Position numbers and translations under genes: made by a program. From NCBI GenBank assembly GCA_963801105.1, contig CAWDDH010000003.1:2542001-2606000 (forward strand): DNA of 64,000 nucleotides, written 5' to 3'. Below are positions 6,890 through 15,831 of this stretch, piece by piece. The notes below the pieces were generated by a model. The model saw nothing but the letters and a program-made list of their open reading frames with translations, searched no databases and was not told the DNA's origin. Origin of the DNA: JAENVU01 sp963801105 (GTDB lineage Bacteria > Actinomycetota > Acidimicrobiia > IMCC26256 > JAENVU01). Each line of letters begins with the position of its first letter. The first letter of the stretch is position 1.

Positions 6890-9283
6890 ATGCGCGTCCC
6901 TCTCTCCTGGCTGACCGACTTCGTGCCGCTCACGGCCGAGCCGCGAGCGATCGCAGAGGCGCTGGACCGGCTCGGGCTCGAGGTCGAGGCGCTCGATGCG
7001 CCGGGTGAGGAGATCACCGGCGTTCGCGTCGCGCGGATCCTCGAGGTCCGACCGCACCCCAACGCGGACAAGCTCCAGCTCTGCGACATCGAGTTCGGCG
7101 ACGGCTCCACCACCGTCGTGTGCGGCGCACCGAACGTCGCGAACGGCATGGTGGTGGCGTACGCACCATCCGGCGCCACGCTGCCGGGTGGCTTCACGCT
7201 CGAGCGCCGGAAGATCCGCGGCGAGGTCTCCGACGGCATGCTCTGCTCCGCGCGGGAGCTCGGGCTCGGCGAGGACCACGACGGGATCCTGCCGCTCGAC
7301 GGAGGGAGCGAGCTCGGCGCGGACGTGCGCGACGTGCTCGGCCTGCACGACGTGGTGTTCGACCTCTCGGTCACGCCCAACCGGGCCGACGCGATGTCGG
7401 TCGTCGGGGTGGCACGGGATCTCGCGGCGCACTTCGGGGTGCCGCTCACCGTCCCCGAGCCCTCGGTCGACGTGTCGGGCGATCCCGACGACATCACGGT
7501 GGTGGTCGAGGCCCCCGATCGCGCCCCCCGGTTCACGGCCCGGCGCGTGGGCGTGACGATGGGTTCCTCGCCCGAGTGGATGCAACGGCGGCTCACGCTC
7601 GCGGGCATGCGTCCGATCTCCAACGTCGTCGACGTCACGAACTACGTGATGCTCGAGCGGGGCCAGCCGTCCCACGCCTTCGACCTGGAACGCCTGCGCG
7701 GACCCGGACTCGTCGTCCGACCCGCCGAGGCGGGGGAGACGCTCACGACCCTCGACGACATCGAGCGGAAGCTCCTGCCGTCCGACCTGCTCATCTGCGA
7801 CGCCGAGCGGCGTCCGCAGGCGATCGCCGGGATCATGGGCGGCGCCGAGGCCGAGATCCACGGCGGCACGACGGGCATCGTGCTCGAGGTCGCGTGCTTC
7901 GCGCCGATGGGCGTCTCGATGACGTCGAAGCGGCTGGGCCTGCGCTCCGAGGCGAGCGCCCGCTTCGAGCGCGGCGTGGACCCGAACGCGGTGCTTCGGT
8001 CGTCCGACCGCGTCGTCGAGCTGCTCACCGAGGTGGCCGGGGCGCCGGTCGGGCCGCCGGCGATCGACGAGTACCCCACCGTGGTCGAGCGGGAGCGGAT
8101 CCGGGTGCGCCCGGCCCGGGTCGGCGCGGTGCTCGGTCTCGAGCTGGACGGGGCGGCGGTGCGCGGCTCGCTCGCGCCGCTCGGCATCGAGGTCGAGCAG
8201 ACGCCGGAGGATCCCGACGCGCTCATCGCGATCGCACCGACGTTCCGTCCTGATCTCGTGCGCGAGATCGACATCGTCGAGGAGGTCGGCCGCCGCGTCG
8301 GTCTCGACACGATCCCGCGGACCCTGCCGCACACGACGGAGCAGGGTGGGGGACTCACGCTGCGCCAGCGCGCCCGGCGGCTCGTCGCCGACGTCATGGT
8401 CGGTCTCGGGCACTCGGAGGCCATGACGCTGCCGCTGATCGCGGAGGCCGATCTCACCCGGCTCGGCCTCGGGGTCGAGCGGGTGGTGCGGGCGACGAAC
8501 GCGCTGCGCGCCGAGGAGCCCGTGCTGCGCCCTGCGATCCTCCCGGGCCTGCTCAGGTCGGTCGCGTCCAACACCGCCCAGGGCATCGGCGACGTCGCGC
8601 TCTTCGAGCTCGGCCACGTGTTCGCGGCGCCACCGAAGGGTCAGCTCCTCCCGGACGAGCGCGACCACCTGGCGTTCGTCGCGAGCGGTGTCGTCCGGCG
8701 GGGGCCGGTCGAGCCCGACCGTCCGGTCGACGTCTACGACGCGACCGACGCCCTCGGTGCCATCGCCGAGGCGCTGAAGCTCGCGACCGTCGCGACCCGC
8801 GCCGAGGACCACGCCGGCTACCGCGCCGGGCGGGCCGCCACGGTCCTGGTCGACGGGGCGGCCGTCGGCACGGTGGGGGAGCTCGCACCCGACGTGCTGA
8901 GCGCGTTCGGCGCGTCGGCCCCGGCCGTCGCGTTCGAGATCGAGCTCGATCCGGTGCTGACCGGCTCGCGTCGCGATCTCGCGTTCACACCCTTGTCGCA
9001 CTACCCGGCCGCGACGATGGACCTCGCGTTCGCGCTCGACGAGTCGATCCCCGCGGCGGACGTCCTGGCCACGATCCACCGGGCGGGTGGCGAGCTCCTC
9101 GAGGACGCCCGCGTGTTCGACGAGTTCCGCTCCGAGGCGCTCGGCGCCGGGCGGCACAGCCTCGCGATCGCGCTGCGCTTCCGTGCCCCCGACCGCACCC
9201 TCGGCGAGAAGGAGCTCACCAAGCTCCGCGGATCCTGCATCGACGCGGTGGTGAAGCGCCACCACGCCGAGCTGCGCGGCTGA
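6890..9283 (+). CDS. pheT: Phenylalanyl-tRNA synthetase beta subunit
   Basis: A 797-residue partner of PheS. Domains in order: N-terminal MRVPLSWLTDFV, an OB-fold tRNA-binding domain (about 40-150, with VRPHPNADKLQLCDIEFGDG and GEVSDGMLCSARELGL), the B3/B4 editing domain (about 210-395, ISNVVDVTNYVMLERGQPSH), the B5 domain (about 400-475), the pseudo-catalytic core, and the C-terminal ferredoxin-fold anticodon-binding domain (LSHYPAATMDLAFALD to the end). The ATG lies one base after the pheS stop. Intact. Part of its 3' end is found again at 13631-13690. Confidence 0.96.
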   Translation: MRVPLSWLTDFVPLTAEPRAIAEALDRLGLEVEALDAPGEEITGVRVARILEVRPHPNADKLQLCDIEFGDGSTTVVCGAPNVANGMVVAYAPSGATLPGGFTLERRKIRGEVSDGMLCSARELGLGEDHDGILPLDGGSELGADVRDVLGLHDVVFDLSVTPNRADAMSVVGVARDLAAHFGVPLTVPEPSVDVSGDPDDITVVVEAPDRAPRFTARRVGVTMGSSPEWMQRRLTLAGMRPISNVVDVTNYVMLERGQPSHAFDLERLRGPGLVVRPAEAGETLTTLDDIERKLLPSDLLICDAERRPQAIAGIMGGAEAEIHGGTTGIVLEVACFAPMGVSMTSKRLGLRSEASARFERGVDPNAVLRSSDRVVELLTEVAGAPVGPPAIDEYPTVVERERIRVRPARVGAVLGLELDGAAVRGSLAPLGIEVEQTPEDPDALIAIAPTFRPDLVREIDIVEEVGRRVGLDTIPRTLPHTTEQGGGLTLRQRARRLVADVMVGLGHSEAMTLPLIAEADLTRLGLGVERVVRATNALRAEEPVLRPAILPGLLRSVASNTAQGIGDVALFELGHVFAAPPKGQLLPDERDHLAFVASGVVRRGPVEPDRPVDVYDATDALGAIAEALKLATVATRAEDHAGYRAGRAATVLVDGAAVGTVGELAPDVLSAFGASAPAVAFEIELDPVLTGSRRDLAFTPLSHYPAATMDLAFALDESIPAADVLATIHRAGGELLEDARVFDEFRSEALGAGRHSLAIALRFRAPDRTLGEKELTKLRGSCIDAVVKRHHAELRG

Positions 9284-9403
9284 ACGCGACCGTGGTCGTC
9301 GACACGGTGCGGCCCGCGACGCCGAGCAGCGGTCGCTCGGACTGCTCGACGCCTTGGGTCAGCGCAATCGGCCTACTGGCCGGTCGGGTGAGTCTTACGA
9401 GCG

Positions 9404-9447
9404 GTGGTCACTGATCCCGCCCCGGCTGGGGTGGGATCAGTGACCAC
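9404..9447. terminator. Bidirectional hairpin terminator between convergent genes
   Basis: GTGGTCACTGATCCC at 9404-9418 is perfectly complementary to 9433-9447, giving a 15-bp stem with a 14-base loop. It lies between the ends of pheT (+) and the PKD-repeat gene (-). Neither side has a long T-run, so this may stop transcription from both directions less efficiently than a classical terminator. Confidence 0.7.
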
Positions 9448-9476
9448 TTCGAACGGACGGAGAACAGATCCACCGA

Positions 9477-12212
9477 CTAATGGATTACAACCCCGCTGCC
9501 GGTCATGGGCGTGGTCGGAGCGGCCGTATCCGGATCACCAGGCTGGCTGTCGTACACCACCGAGCTGTCCGAGGTCTTCCAGACCTTGATGCGCACGAGG
9601 TCTGGACTTCCGTCGACGACGGTCACCAGGAACTCGTATCCGCTGACGTCGTTCACCTCCCCGGTACCGCGGAAATCAGCCCGCGTCCCGGACAGTCCGA
9701 CGACGAGCTGCGTGAATCCGGTTGCCTCCATTTCGAGGTCGGCCGCGTTGAACCGGAACTCCCCGTGCCCCGTCGGGTCCGGCACGCCGTATCGGACGAG
9801 GAACTCGATGTGGGCGTTCCCGGTGTAGTTCGGATCGCTCGGATTCCCCGGCGTGTACGCACCCGACGGCGAAGCGAAGTTACCGTTCGCCGTGACGAAG
9901 TCGTCGGTCGGGTCGTAGACCACCACGTCGGTCGAAACCGTCACCGAGCCACCGTCGTCGTCGGTGATGACGACGGTCACGGTGTACATGCCCGGTGTGG
10001 TGTAGGTGTGAGAAGCCGAGACGCCGCCGCTGCCGGACGACTCCGCCACGGTGGCGGTCGTCGGCGGCCCATCACCCCAAGCGACCGTCGCGGTGTGGGT
10101 GTCGTTCGTACCCGGGTCCGCGAACGTGGTCGCCACCGAGACGCTCGTGCCGATGTTCGTCAGGTCGGGAGTGGCGACGAGCCCCGTCGCAGTGGGAGAA
10201 AGGTTGCCGACGGTCACGGTTGCCGAACTCGAGACCGACGGGTTGATTCCGTCACTGACGGTCAGCGTCGCCGTCACGGTCGCGTTGTCGTTGCAGGTGA
10301 TGCTTGGCGAATAGGTCGTGGTGCCGGCGAAGGTGCACGCGGTTCCGGGTCCGCCGGCGACTGAGAACGTCCATGCCTTCGTCAAGGGGTCGCCGTTCGG
10401 ATCGCTGGCGGTGCCGCCGAGGGTGACGGGGGAGCCCTCGACGCCGACATACGGCCCGCCCGCATCCGCGGAGGGCGGCGCGTTCACCACGATGGTGATC
10501 GTCCGTGTCGCGATCCCGCCATCCTTGTCACTGACGTCGGCCGACACGGTATACGTCCCGGGCAGGGCATAGGTGTGGCCGGCGCTCGCCAACCCGGAGC
10601 CGGGAACTTCGGTCACCGACCCGACTGAGGTAGTCATGTCTCCCCAGTCGATCAACGAGGTGTGCGTGTCGTTGGTGCCGGCGTCGGTGAACGCCCCACT
10701 GACTGTCACGGGCTGGCCGGGTGCGATCGGTCCGGCCGTCGCCACGAGGGGGTCCAGCACCGGCGCCACGTTGGTCACCGCGACGGTGGTGGACGACATG
10801 ACCGACGGGTTGAGCCCGTCGCTGACCGTGAGCTCGCCGTCGACGACCACATCGTCGTTGCAGGTCAAGATCGGGGACAGCGTCGTCGTCCCGACCGAGC
10901 TGCACGACGTTCCTGGATCGGCGATCCCGGGGGTGAACACCCAGCTCTGGGTCAGGGAGAGCGAGCTGCTGCCCGATCCGGCCAGGGTGAGCGGTGTGCC
11001 CTCGTCGACCGTGTAGGGACCGCCGGCGCTGGCCGTGGGAGGTCCGACCACGACGATCTGGGCCGTCGTGACCGAATCGGTTCCGCCGTCGTCGTCGTTC
11101 AGGGTCAACGTGACTGGGTATCCGCCCGGCGTCGCGTAGACGTGCGATCCGCTCACGCTGTGGCCGCCCTCGTCGATGGAGGCGGTCGTCATAGCTGTGT
11201 CACCCCACGCGATCGAGCCGGTGTGCGTGTCGTGGGATCCCGCGTCGGTGAAGAGGGCACTGAGGCTCACGGGTGACCCGAGGGCGACCGGAATGACGGG
11301 GACCGTCACCGAGGTGATGCTGGGTGCGACGTTGCCGATGTTCACCGTCGCGACCGAGGTGACCGCCGAGTGGAATCCGTCGGTCACCGAGAGTGTTGCT
11401 GCGACCACGGCATCGTCGTTGCAGGTGACCGACGGTGAGAGAGTCGTCGTGCCGGTCGTGGTGCACGAGGTACCAGGGCTTCCCGCCCAGGCGAATGACC
11501 ACGACTTCGTGACCGGATCACCATCAGGATCCAGGACGCTCGCCGAGAGCGCTACTGGCGTGCCTTCGACGCCCGCGTACGGTCCGCCTGCTGTGGGAGC
11601 GGGCTCCGAGTTGTGCGCGGTGAGCACCCGCATCTGGTCGGTGCTGCTTCTCGTCTGCAGATGAACGGTGATGGTGCGCGCGTCCACGATCTGGAGCGAG
11701 TCGGCGGCGGCTCCATTACCGAAATCGATCTCGCGTGAGGGGTATGCGCCGCCGTAAGTCGTGCCCGGCGCGCCGAGGACATCGCTGTTGTCGAGCGCTT
11801 GCCTGCCTACGATGACGCCGAGGATGTCCTGCGAGAAGGTCCACGTGCCCACGCGGATCGCCGGGTCCGTGGGATTGCACCGGTTGCTATCGAGGAAATG
11901 GCTGTCGACGACGGTCCCTGCCGGGATCCAGTCGCCCTTTTTCGGCGAGTGGTCGTAGGTGCCGGGGTCCTTGAACTGATATTTGACGGGCGCCCCGAGA
12001 GTCACACCCTGCTGCTCGTCGAACGTGAGCACCGAGTTGGCCGAGCAACTGGTTGGGTTGTCCGTGACGTCGGCCGGCGGGCTGACCTTCACCAGTTGGT
12101 CCGTCGTGGAGGTCACGAAGGCGCCGCCCGGTGCGACCGTCCCGAGGAGCGCGCCGATGGTTACCGCGACCGTGACGAGAGCACTTGCACGTCGAATGCT
12201 TCGACTGGTCAT
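9477..12212 (-). CDS. Secreted PKD-repeat surface protein
   Basis: A 911-residue exported protein. MTSRSIRRASALVTVAVTIG begins a Sec signal peptide with likely cleavage near residue 30 (VAPGGAFV). An N-terminal domain of about 150 residues follows, then alternating PKD-like and big-domain-like repeats. One repeat type starts AGGPYxGVEGTPV and continues DPDGDPVTKSWSF and TSCTTTGTTTLSPSVTCNDD; the other carries FTDAGSHDTHTGSIAWGD and DDGGTDSVT, with at least three copies of each. The C-terminal 130 residues (YTGNAHIEFLVRYGVPDPTG) form a distinct domain that occurs beside PKD repeats in other exported proteins. There is no LPxTG motif or membrane anchor. The ATG at 12212 follows an AGGAGG about 9 bases upstream. 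PKD repeats usually support carbohydrate or protein binding; the ligand is unknown. Confidence 0.85.
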   Translation of the reverse strand: MTSRSIRRASALVTVAVTIGALLGTVAPGGAFVTSTTDQLVKVSPPADVTDNPTSCSANSVLTFDEQQGVTLGAPVKYQFKDPGTYDHSPKKGDWIPAGTVVDSHFLDSNRCNPTDPAIRVGTWTFSQDILGVIVGRQALDNSDVLGAPGTTYGGAYPSREIDFGNGAAADSLQIVDARTITVHLQTRSSTDQMRVLTAHNSEPAPTAGGPYAGVEGTPVALSASVLDPDGDPVTKSWSFAWAGSPGTSCTTTGTTTLSPSVTCNDDAVVAATLSVTDGFHSAVTSVATVNIGNVAPSITSVTVPVIPVALGSPVSLSALFTDAGSHDTHTGSIAWGDTAMTTASIDEGGHSVSGSHVYATPGGYPVTLTLNDDDGGTDSVTTAQIVVVGPPTASAGGPYTVDEGTPLTLAGSGSSSLSLTQSWVFTPGIADPGTSCSSVGTTTLSPILTCNDDVVVDGELTVSDGLNPSVMSSTTVAVTNVAPVLDPLVATAGPIAPGQPVTVSGAFTDAGTNDTHTSLIDWGDMTTSVGSVTEVPGSGLASAGHTYALPGTYTVSADVSDKDGGIATRTITIVVNAPPSADAGGPYVGVEGSPVTLGGTASDPNGDPLTKAWTFSVAGGPGTACTFAGTTTYSPSITCNDNATVTATLTVSDGINPSVSSSATVTVGNLSPTATGLVATPDLTNIGTSVSVATTFADPGTNDTHTATVAWGDGPPTTATVAESSGSGGVSASHTYTTPGMYTVTVVITDDDGGSVTVSTDVVVYDPTDDFVTANGNFASPSGAYTPGNPSDPNYTGNAHIEFLVRYGVPDPTGHGEFRFNAADLEMEATGFTQLVVGLSGTRADFRGTGEVNDVSGYEFLVTVVDGSPDLVRIKVWKTSDSSVVYDSQPGDPDTAAPTTPMTGSGVVIH

Positions 12213-12693
12213 GGTTCCTGCCTCCTGGTGGCGTTCGGCTGAGTCGAACAACCTCATACTGGGTTCGCGTGACGCTCGATCGCGAAGCGAACGACGAGCG
12301 AGGTCCAACGACTTCGATTCCTCGGCCGCCCGCCCATGGCTCCGCTCTCGTTCGCTTCGAACGCTTCGGCAGCGCAGTGACGCGGAGGCCCATCGATGAG
12401 TTCGGTCGGCCCGCGCCCGTATACCTGCCTGCTGCCCCTGCCGCATGAGTGTCGCCGATACCGTGGCGGACGGGCACCCCGCATTTGGGGGGTTCACGGT
12501 GCGCGTTCGGGGGTGGGTCCCGACCGCCGCTCATCGAGCGAAAGGTTGACGCTCCGTGGCTGAGTGCCGACTTCCGACTGCAGCGCGAGCGTTCCTGTCA
12601 TGACGAGTCGATGGCAAGGCCGGTCATGGCCGGGACTGCGGACCGGGACTTCTTGCCTCTGTGGTCCGTGCCGTCGGGAGGGCGGCGTCTAAC
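12213..12693. other. Divergent intergenic region (481 bp)
   Basis: It separates the PKD-repeat gene (-) from the LuxR-type gene (+). Short ORFs in it look like shadows with no recognisable domain. It must hold the promoter of the PKD-repeat gene and perhaps that of the HTH gene. I see no convincing -35/-10 pair, no RNA gene and no long repeat. Base composition is less GC-biased than the neighbouring coding DNA. Confidence 0.5.
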
Positions 12694-13140
12694 ATGGCGA
12701 CAGGTAGGGAGTCAGGGCCGAGGCCCGGGCTGGGGCGATCTGGCAGGGCAATGGATATTGAGATCTCACCGGATACCGGTGACAGAATTGAAGAGATTCA
12801 GCGGCCACGGCTCACTGAGCGCGAGGTCGATGTTCTCCGACTCGCGGCGACTGGGATGTCCAACAAGGAGATCGCAGCCGAGCTGTTCCTGGGCGCGCTG
12901 ACGATATCCGGATACCTCAAGGGCATCTTCGCGAAGCTCAGTGTCCACTCCAAGGTGGAAGCGGTCGTGTGGGGGCTCAGCAACGGGGTGATCGACTTTC
13001 CCGCGCCGGTCCGCTGCGTCGGCCTCAGGGCCGTCCTGAGCCAGGGGACGCGACCAGAAGCTGACGCTCGGGCGCGTACTGGACGATGCAGGCGCGTCGG
13101 GTCTCGTCGGTCGTGGTGCGCCCGGTCGCGTGCGGGGTGA
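12694..13140 (+). CDS. LuxR/GerE-type HTH DNA-binding protein (C-terminus run-on)
   Basis: A small protein of 148 residues with one GerE-type helix-turn-helix: LTEREVDVLRLAATGMSNKE, IAAELFLGALTISGYLKGIF and AKLSVHSKVEAVVWGLSNG, close to the response-regulator consensus. There is no receiver or ligand-sensing domain. The ATG at 12694 or the ATG at 12751 (MDIEISPDTGDRIEE) may be the real start. After about residue 95 the sequence turns arginine-rich (ARARTGRCRRVGSRRSWC). That part overlaps the antisense remnant of a dioxygenase gene, so the original C-terminus has probably been replaced. It may regulate the divergent surface-protein gene; this is inference from position only. Confidence 0.6.
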   Translation: MATGRESGPRPGLGRSGRAMDIEISPDTGDRIEEIQRPRLTEREVDVLRLAATGMSNKEIAAELFLGALTISGYLKGIFAKLSVHSKVEAVVWGLSNGVIDFPAPVRCVGLRAVLSQGTRPEADARARTGRCRRVGSRRSWCARSRAG

Positions 13141-13360
13141 GCGAGAACAAGACCACGGCGTCGCCGGCCCGCCGTTCAGCCGCGGGGTGACTGCGCCGAT
13201 GCCGCACCCGTGGCGGCTTGCCGTTCCGGCGCAGGCGGCGGGAGATCGCCCAAGCACCGCGCGGGGACATCAGGCTTGCAGCGACACGACCGTGGCTCGG
13301 GTTCCCGCCCGCGGGACTGGGCTGATCGGGGAGTTGGTGCCAGACCACCGGGGGCGAGCT
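13070..13360 (-). pseudogene. Decayed phytanoyl-CoA dioxygenase fragment
   Basis: Minus-strand codons at about 13171-13070 read RAGDAVVLFSLTPHATGRTT then TDETRRACIVQYAP, nearly the same as the equivalent part of the better-preserved dioxygenase gene at 14679-15749 (RAGDAVVFSSLTPHATGRNT). This includes the second iron-binding His and the 2-oxoglutarate-binding Arg. A further trace, PPVVWHQ, at about 13330-13350 matches PVLWHQDN of the intact gene, but the Asp of the HxD motif and the sequence between are lost. It is a dead, internally deleted copy. Confidence 0.7.
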
Positions 13361-13630
13361 GCGGAGTCCGAGCTCAGCGTCCGGCTGTTGGCGGCCGGCC
13401 ACACCGGAGCGGCGTCCCGACATGCGCGTCTCGGTGCTGGTTTCCGTCGTACGGGATGGGGTTCTCGATTGTGTCCCCGGGGTTGGCATTCGCGGTGAGA
13501 GTGGCCGCTGATGCGAAGGACGGGGGCGACCGCTCGACGGTCTGACCAACGAGCGGTCGCACGCCCCTGCCCTGGCCGAGCTGGGGGGCCCGGCACAACC
13601 ACGATACCCCGCCTCTTGGCGCGAAATCGA

Positions 13631-13690
13631 CGAGGTTCGCTCCGAGGCGCTCGGCGCCGGGCGGCACAGCCGCGCGATCGCGCTGCGGTT
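13631..13690 (+). repeat. Duplicated fragment of the pheT 3' end
   Basis: Bases 13631-13690 align without gaps to 9121-9180 inside pheT, with about 7 differences in 60 and a stretch of 30 identical bases. The bases around 13711-13724 (TCTGAACGCGACCG) resemble those spanning the pheT stop codon at 9282-9295. The copy thus looks like a shortened, diverged duplicate of the pheT end left 4.3 kb downstream. Confidence 0.85.
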
Positions 13691-13779
13691 CAGTGTCCGC
13701 GACCTCCGGGTCTGAACGCGACCGCCACCACGACCACCGAGCACCGCTCTTCGTCCGGGCGTCGGTACGCTCGGTCGTC

Positions 13780-14692
13780 GTGGTCGCTCCGTTTCGGTAT
13801 CGCTCGTCCGACGAGGACAGTGGTCGGTGGGACGGGTTCGCCTTCCGCGACGGCGACATCGTGATCAGCACGCGGACCAAGCACGGGACCACGTGGACAC
13901 AGATGATCTGCGCGCTCCTGATCTTCGGCACGCCCGAGCTCCCGGCACCGATCGCCGACCTGTCCCCATGGCTCGACTGGACCACGCGCCCGATCGACGA
14001 CGTGCGGGCCCTGCTCGACGCGCAGACCCACCGCCGCTTCGTCAAGACCCACACGCCGCTCGACGGCATCCCGCTGGACCCTCGGGCCACGTACGTCGTC
14101 GTCGCCCGCCACCCGCTGGACGCGGCGGTGTCGCTGTACCACCAGCAGCTGAACATCGACCGGGTCCGGTGGGCCGAGCTGACGGGGAACGCGCCACCCG
14201 AGCCGAGTGCGCCCTGTCCGTCGCTCCACGACTCGTTGCTGGCCTGGATGGAGATGGACCTCGACCCGCGTGAGCATCTCGACGTGCTGCCCGGGGTGGC
14301 GTGGCACCTTGCCGGACGCGTGGTCGCGGCGGGACGCGCCGAACGTGGTGCTGGTCCACTACGACGACCTGCAGGCCGACCGGGAGGGGTCGATGCGTGT
14401 TCTCGCCGCCCGGCTCGGGTGCACGATCGACGCCGGCGCCTGGCCCGCGCTGGTCGACGCCGGCCGGGTTCGCGTCGATGAGGGCACGGGCCGAGCACGC
14501 GGTGCCGGATCGTCAGGGCGTGATCCGCGACCGGCGCCGCTTCTTCCGGGAAGGGGTCTCCGGTGCTCGGTTCGACGCGCTCGACGCCGGTGAGATCGCC
14601 CGGTACGAGGAGCGGTTCGCGGCGCTCGTCCCGCCCGACCTGTTCGCGTGGCTCCACCGCGGCCACGCGCCCACGACCTCAGCCTCGACGCG
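13780..14692 (+). pseudogene. Sulfotransferase, two frameshifts
   Basis: It would transfer sulfate from PAPS to an alcohol or amine substrate. The first part shows the 5'-phosphosulfate loop RTKHGTTWTQMICALLIF and the 3'-phosphate motif ATYVVVARHPLDAAVSLYHQ. The frame then moves at about 14314 (one G too many in GG) to APNVVLVHYDDLQADREGSM, and again at about 14466 (GGG) to FASMRARAEHAVPD and FFREGVSGARFDAL, the usual sulfotransferase C-terminus ending ...PPDLFAWLHRG. Correcting both gives a full-length enzyme of about 300 residues. The GTG at 13780 is the most natural start; the upstream bases belong to the pheT copy. It is a pseudogene as sequenced, or two base-call errors. Confidence 0.75.
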
Positions 14693-15749
14693 ATGTTCGC
14701 GGTCGACCCGGTTCCGTGGGCGCAGCCGTGGGCGCGGTCGCAACGGTCGTGTGCGGCTGGGGGGTCGCGCAGTGGCCCTCTCTGCTCCCGACGAGCGTCA
14801 CCGTGCAGGAGCCTGCCGCGCCGAGCGGCACGCTCGTCTCGGTGATCGTCGTGACCGTGATCGCCGCGCTCGATCGTGTTCCCGTCGCTCGGACGGCTCG
14901 AGGTCCTGGTTCAGCGCGGCGCGCTCGAACCGACAGGAGCACCGGGAACTGACGGTCGGGAGCGTCCTGGGGATCCCGTGCCGTCGGGGGCCCGGTGTCG
15001 GGGTCGCCGCGCAGGCACTCGGCACCCGCCGGTGCGTACTGCACGATGTAGGCCCGCCGGAGACCGTCGGTCGTGTTGCGGCCGGTCGCGTGCGGGGTCA
15101 GCGACGAGAACACGACGGCGTCGCCGGCCCGCACCGGCACTTCGACCGCGCCGGACGGATCGGTACAGCACTCGTACCCGATCGGGGTGTCCCGGTGCGC
15201 GACCGTCCCCGAGCGGTGGACTCCGGGGAGGACCGAGATGCAGCCGTTCTCGGGTGTGGCGTCGGTCAGCGCGACCCACACCGTGAGGTAGGCCTGGGGC
15301 TCGATGTACGTGTAGCCGTTGTCCTGGTGCCAGAGAACCGGCTCGGCGCCGTGGGGCCGCTTGTACACCGCCTGGTCCCAGTAGAGCCGGACGTCCGGAC
15401 CGATCAGGTCGTGGGTCAGGTCGGCCATCGGCGCCGATGTGCAGAAGTCCCGGCACACCGCGTTGCGCGCCGCGGGGTGCAGGGCGATGGAGACGGTGTC
15501 GATCCCCGCGATCGAGAACCGCCCGTCGGGCCGGCCGGCGAGGAACTCCATGACCTCGCGGTCGAACGGCTCGATCGCCTCGGTGAGCGCGGCGACGGTC
15601 GCGGCGGAGACCGCCTGCTCGAGCACGAAGAAGCCGTCCTCGTCGTACGCGCGCGCCTGTTCGGGCGTGATCCGGCGGAAGGGCCCGGGATGATCGGCCC
15701 AGGTGAACTCGTGGTTCCACGGGTGGCGGGGGAGCGGGACGGCGGTCAT
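14679..15749 (-). CDS. Phytanoyl-CoA dioxygenase (PhyH) family protein
   Basis: An Fe(II)/2-oxoglutarate-dependent oxygenase that hydroxylates a small molecule of unknown identity. Iron ligands are the HxD in PVLWHQDNGYTYIEPQ (about residue 145) and the distal His in LTPHATGRNTTDGLRRAYI (about 230), whose Arg binds 2-oxoglutarate. ATG at 15749. The family normally ends soon after the RQFPVL seen here (about residue 275). The open frame runs on for 80 low-complexity residues, whereas another frame stops at 14911 giving VGSSAPR. A frameshift near 14935 is therefore likely and the real end is about 14911. Divergent from argC; no functional link to arginine synthesis is apparent. Confidence 0.8.
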   Translation of the reverse strand: MTAVPLPRHPWNHEFTWADHPGPFRRITPEQARAYDEDGFFVLEQAVSAATVAALTEAIEPFDREVMEFLAGRPDGRFSIAGIDTVSIALHPAARNAVCRDFCTSAPMADLTHDLIGPDVRLYWDQAVYKRPHGAEPVLWHQDNGYTYIEPQAYLTVWVALTDATPENGCISVLPGVHRSGTVAHRDTPIGYECCTDPSGAVEVPVRAGDAVVFSSLTPHATGRNTTDGLRRAYIVQYAPAGAECLRGDPDTGPPTARDPQDAPDRQFPVLLSVRARRAEPGPRAVRATGTRSSAAITVTTITETSVPLGAAGSCTVTLVGSREGHCATPQPHTTVATAPTAAPTEPGRPRTSRRG

Positions 15750-15815
15750 GGGTCCTGTCGTCTCCTCTCGGCCCGGCGCAGGGACGGAAAGCGGCCCTGA
15801 CTATACAGGGATGTG

Positions 15816-15831
15816 TATGCTATGCGACATG
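15816..15831 (+). promoter_or_regulatory. Possible leaderless -10 element of argC
   Basis: TATGCT at 15816-15821 lies 7 bases before the ATG at 15829. There is no Shine-Dalgarno before this ATG. A TANNNT box 7-8 bases upstream of the start is the pattern of leaderless transcripts in actinobacteria. A second -10-like TATACA at 15802-15807 would instead serve the in-frame ATGs at 15811 or 15817. Confidence 0.4.

Noticed and set aside
6842..9265. An 807-codon open frame antisense to pheT, and many other long antisense frames
   Set aside because: In GC-rich DNA the frame opposite a real gene often lacks stops. The translations are Arg/Asp/His-rich without domains, and the sense genes are certain.
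14693..14910. Separate gene between the sulfotransferase and the dioxygenase
   Set aside because: The open frames here have no start with a ribosome site and no domain; it looks like the decayed or frameshifted ends of the two neighbours.
15750..15828. ARG box operator upstream of argC
   Set aside because: ATACA-N6-TGTAT and ATGT...ACAT symmetries are too short and do not fit the known ArgR consensus well enough to annotate.
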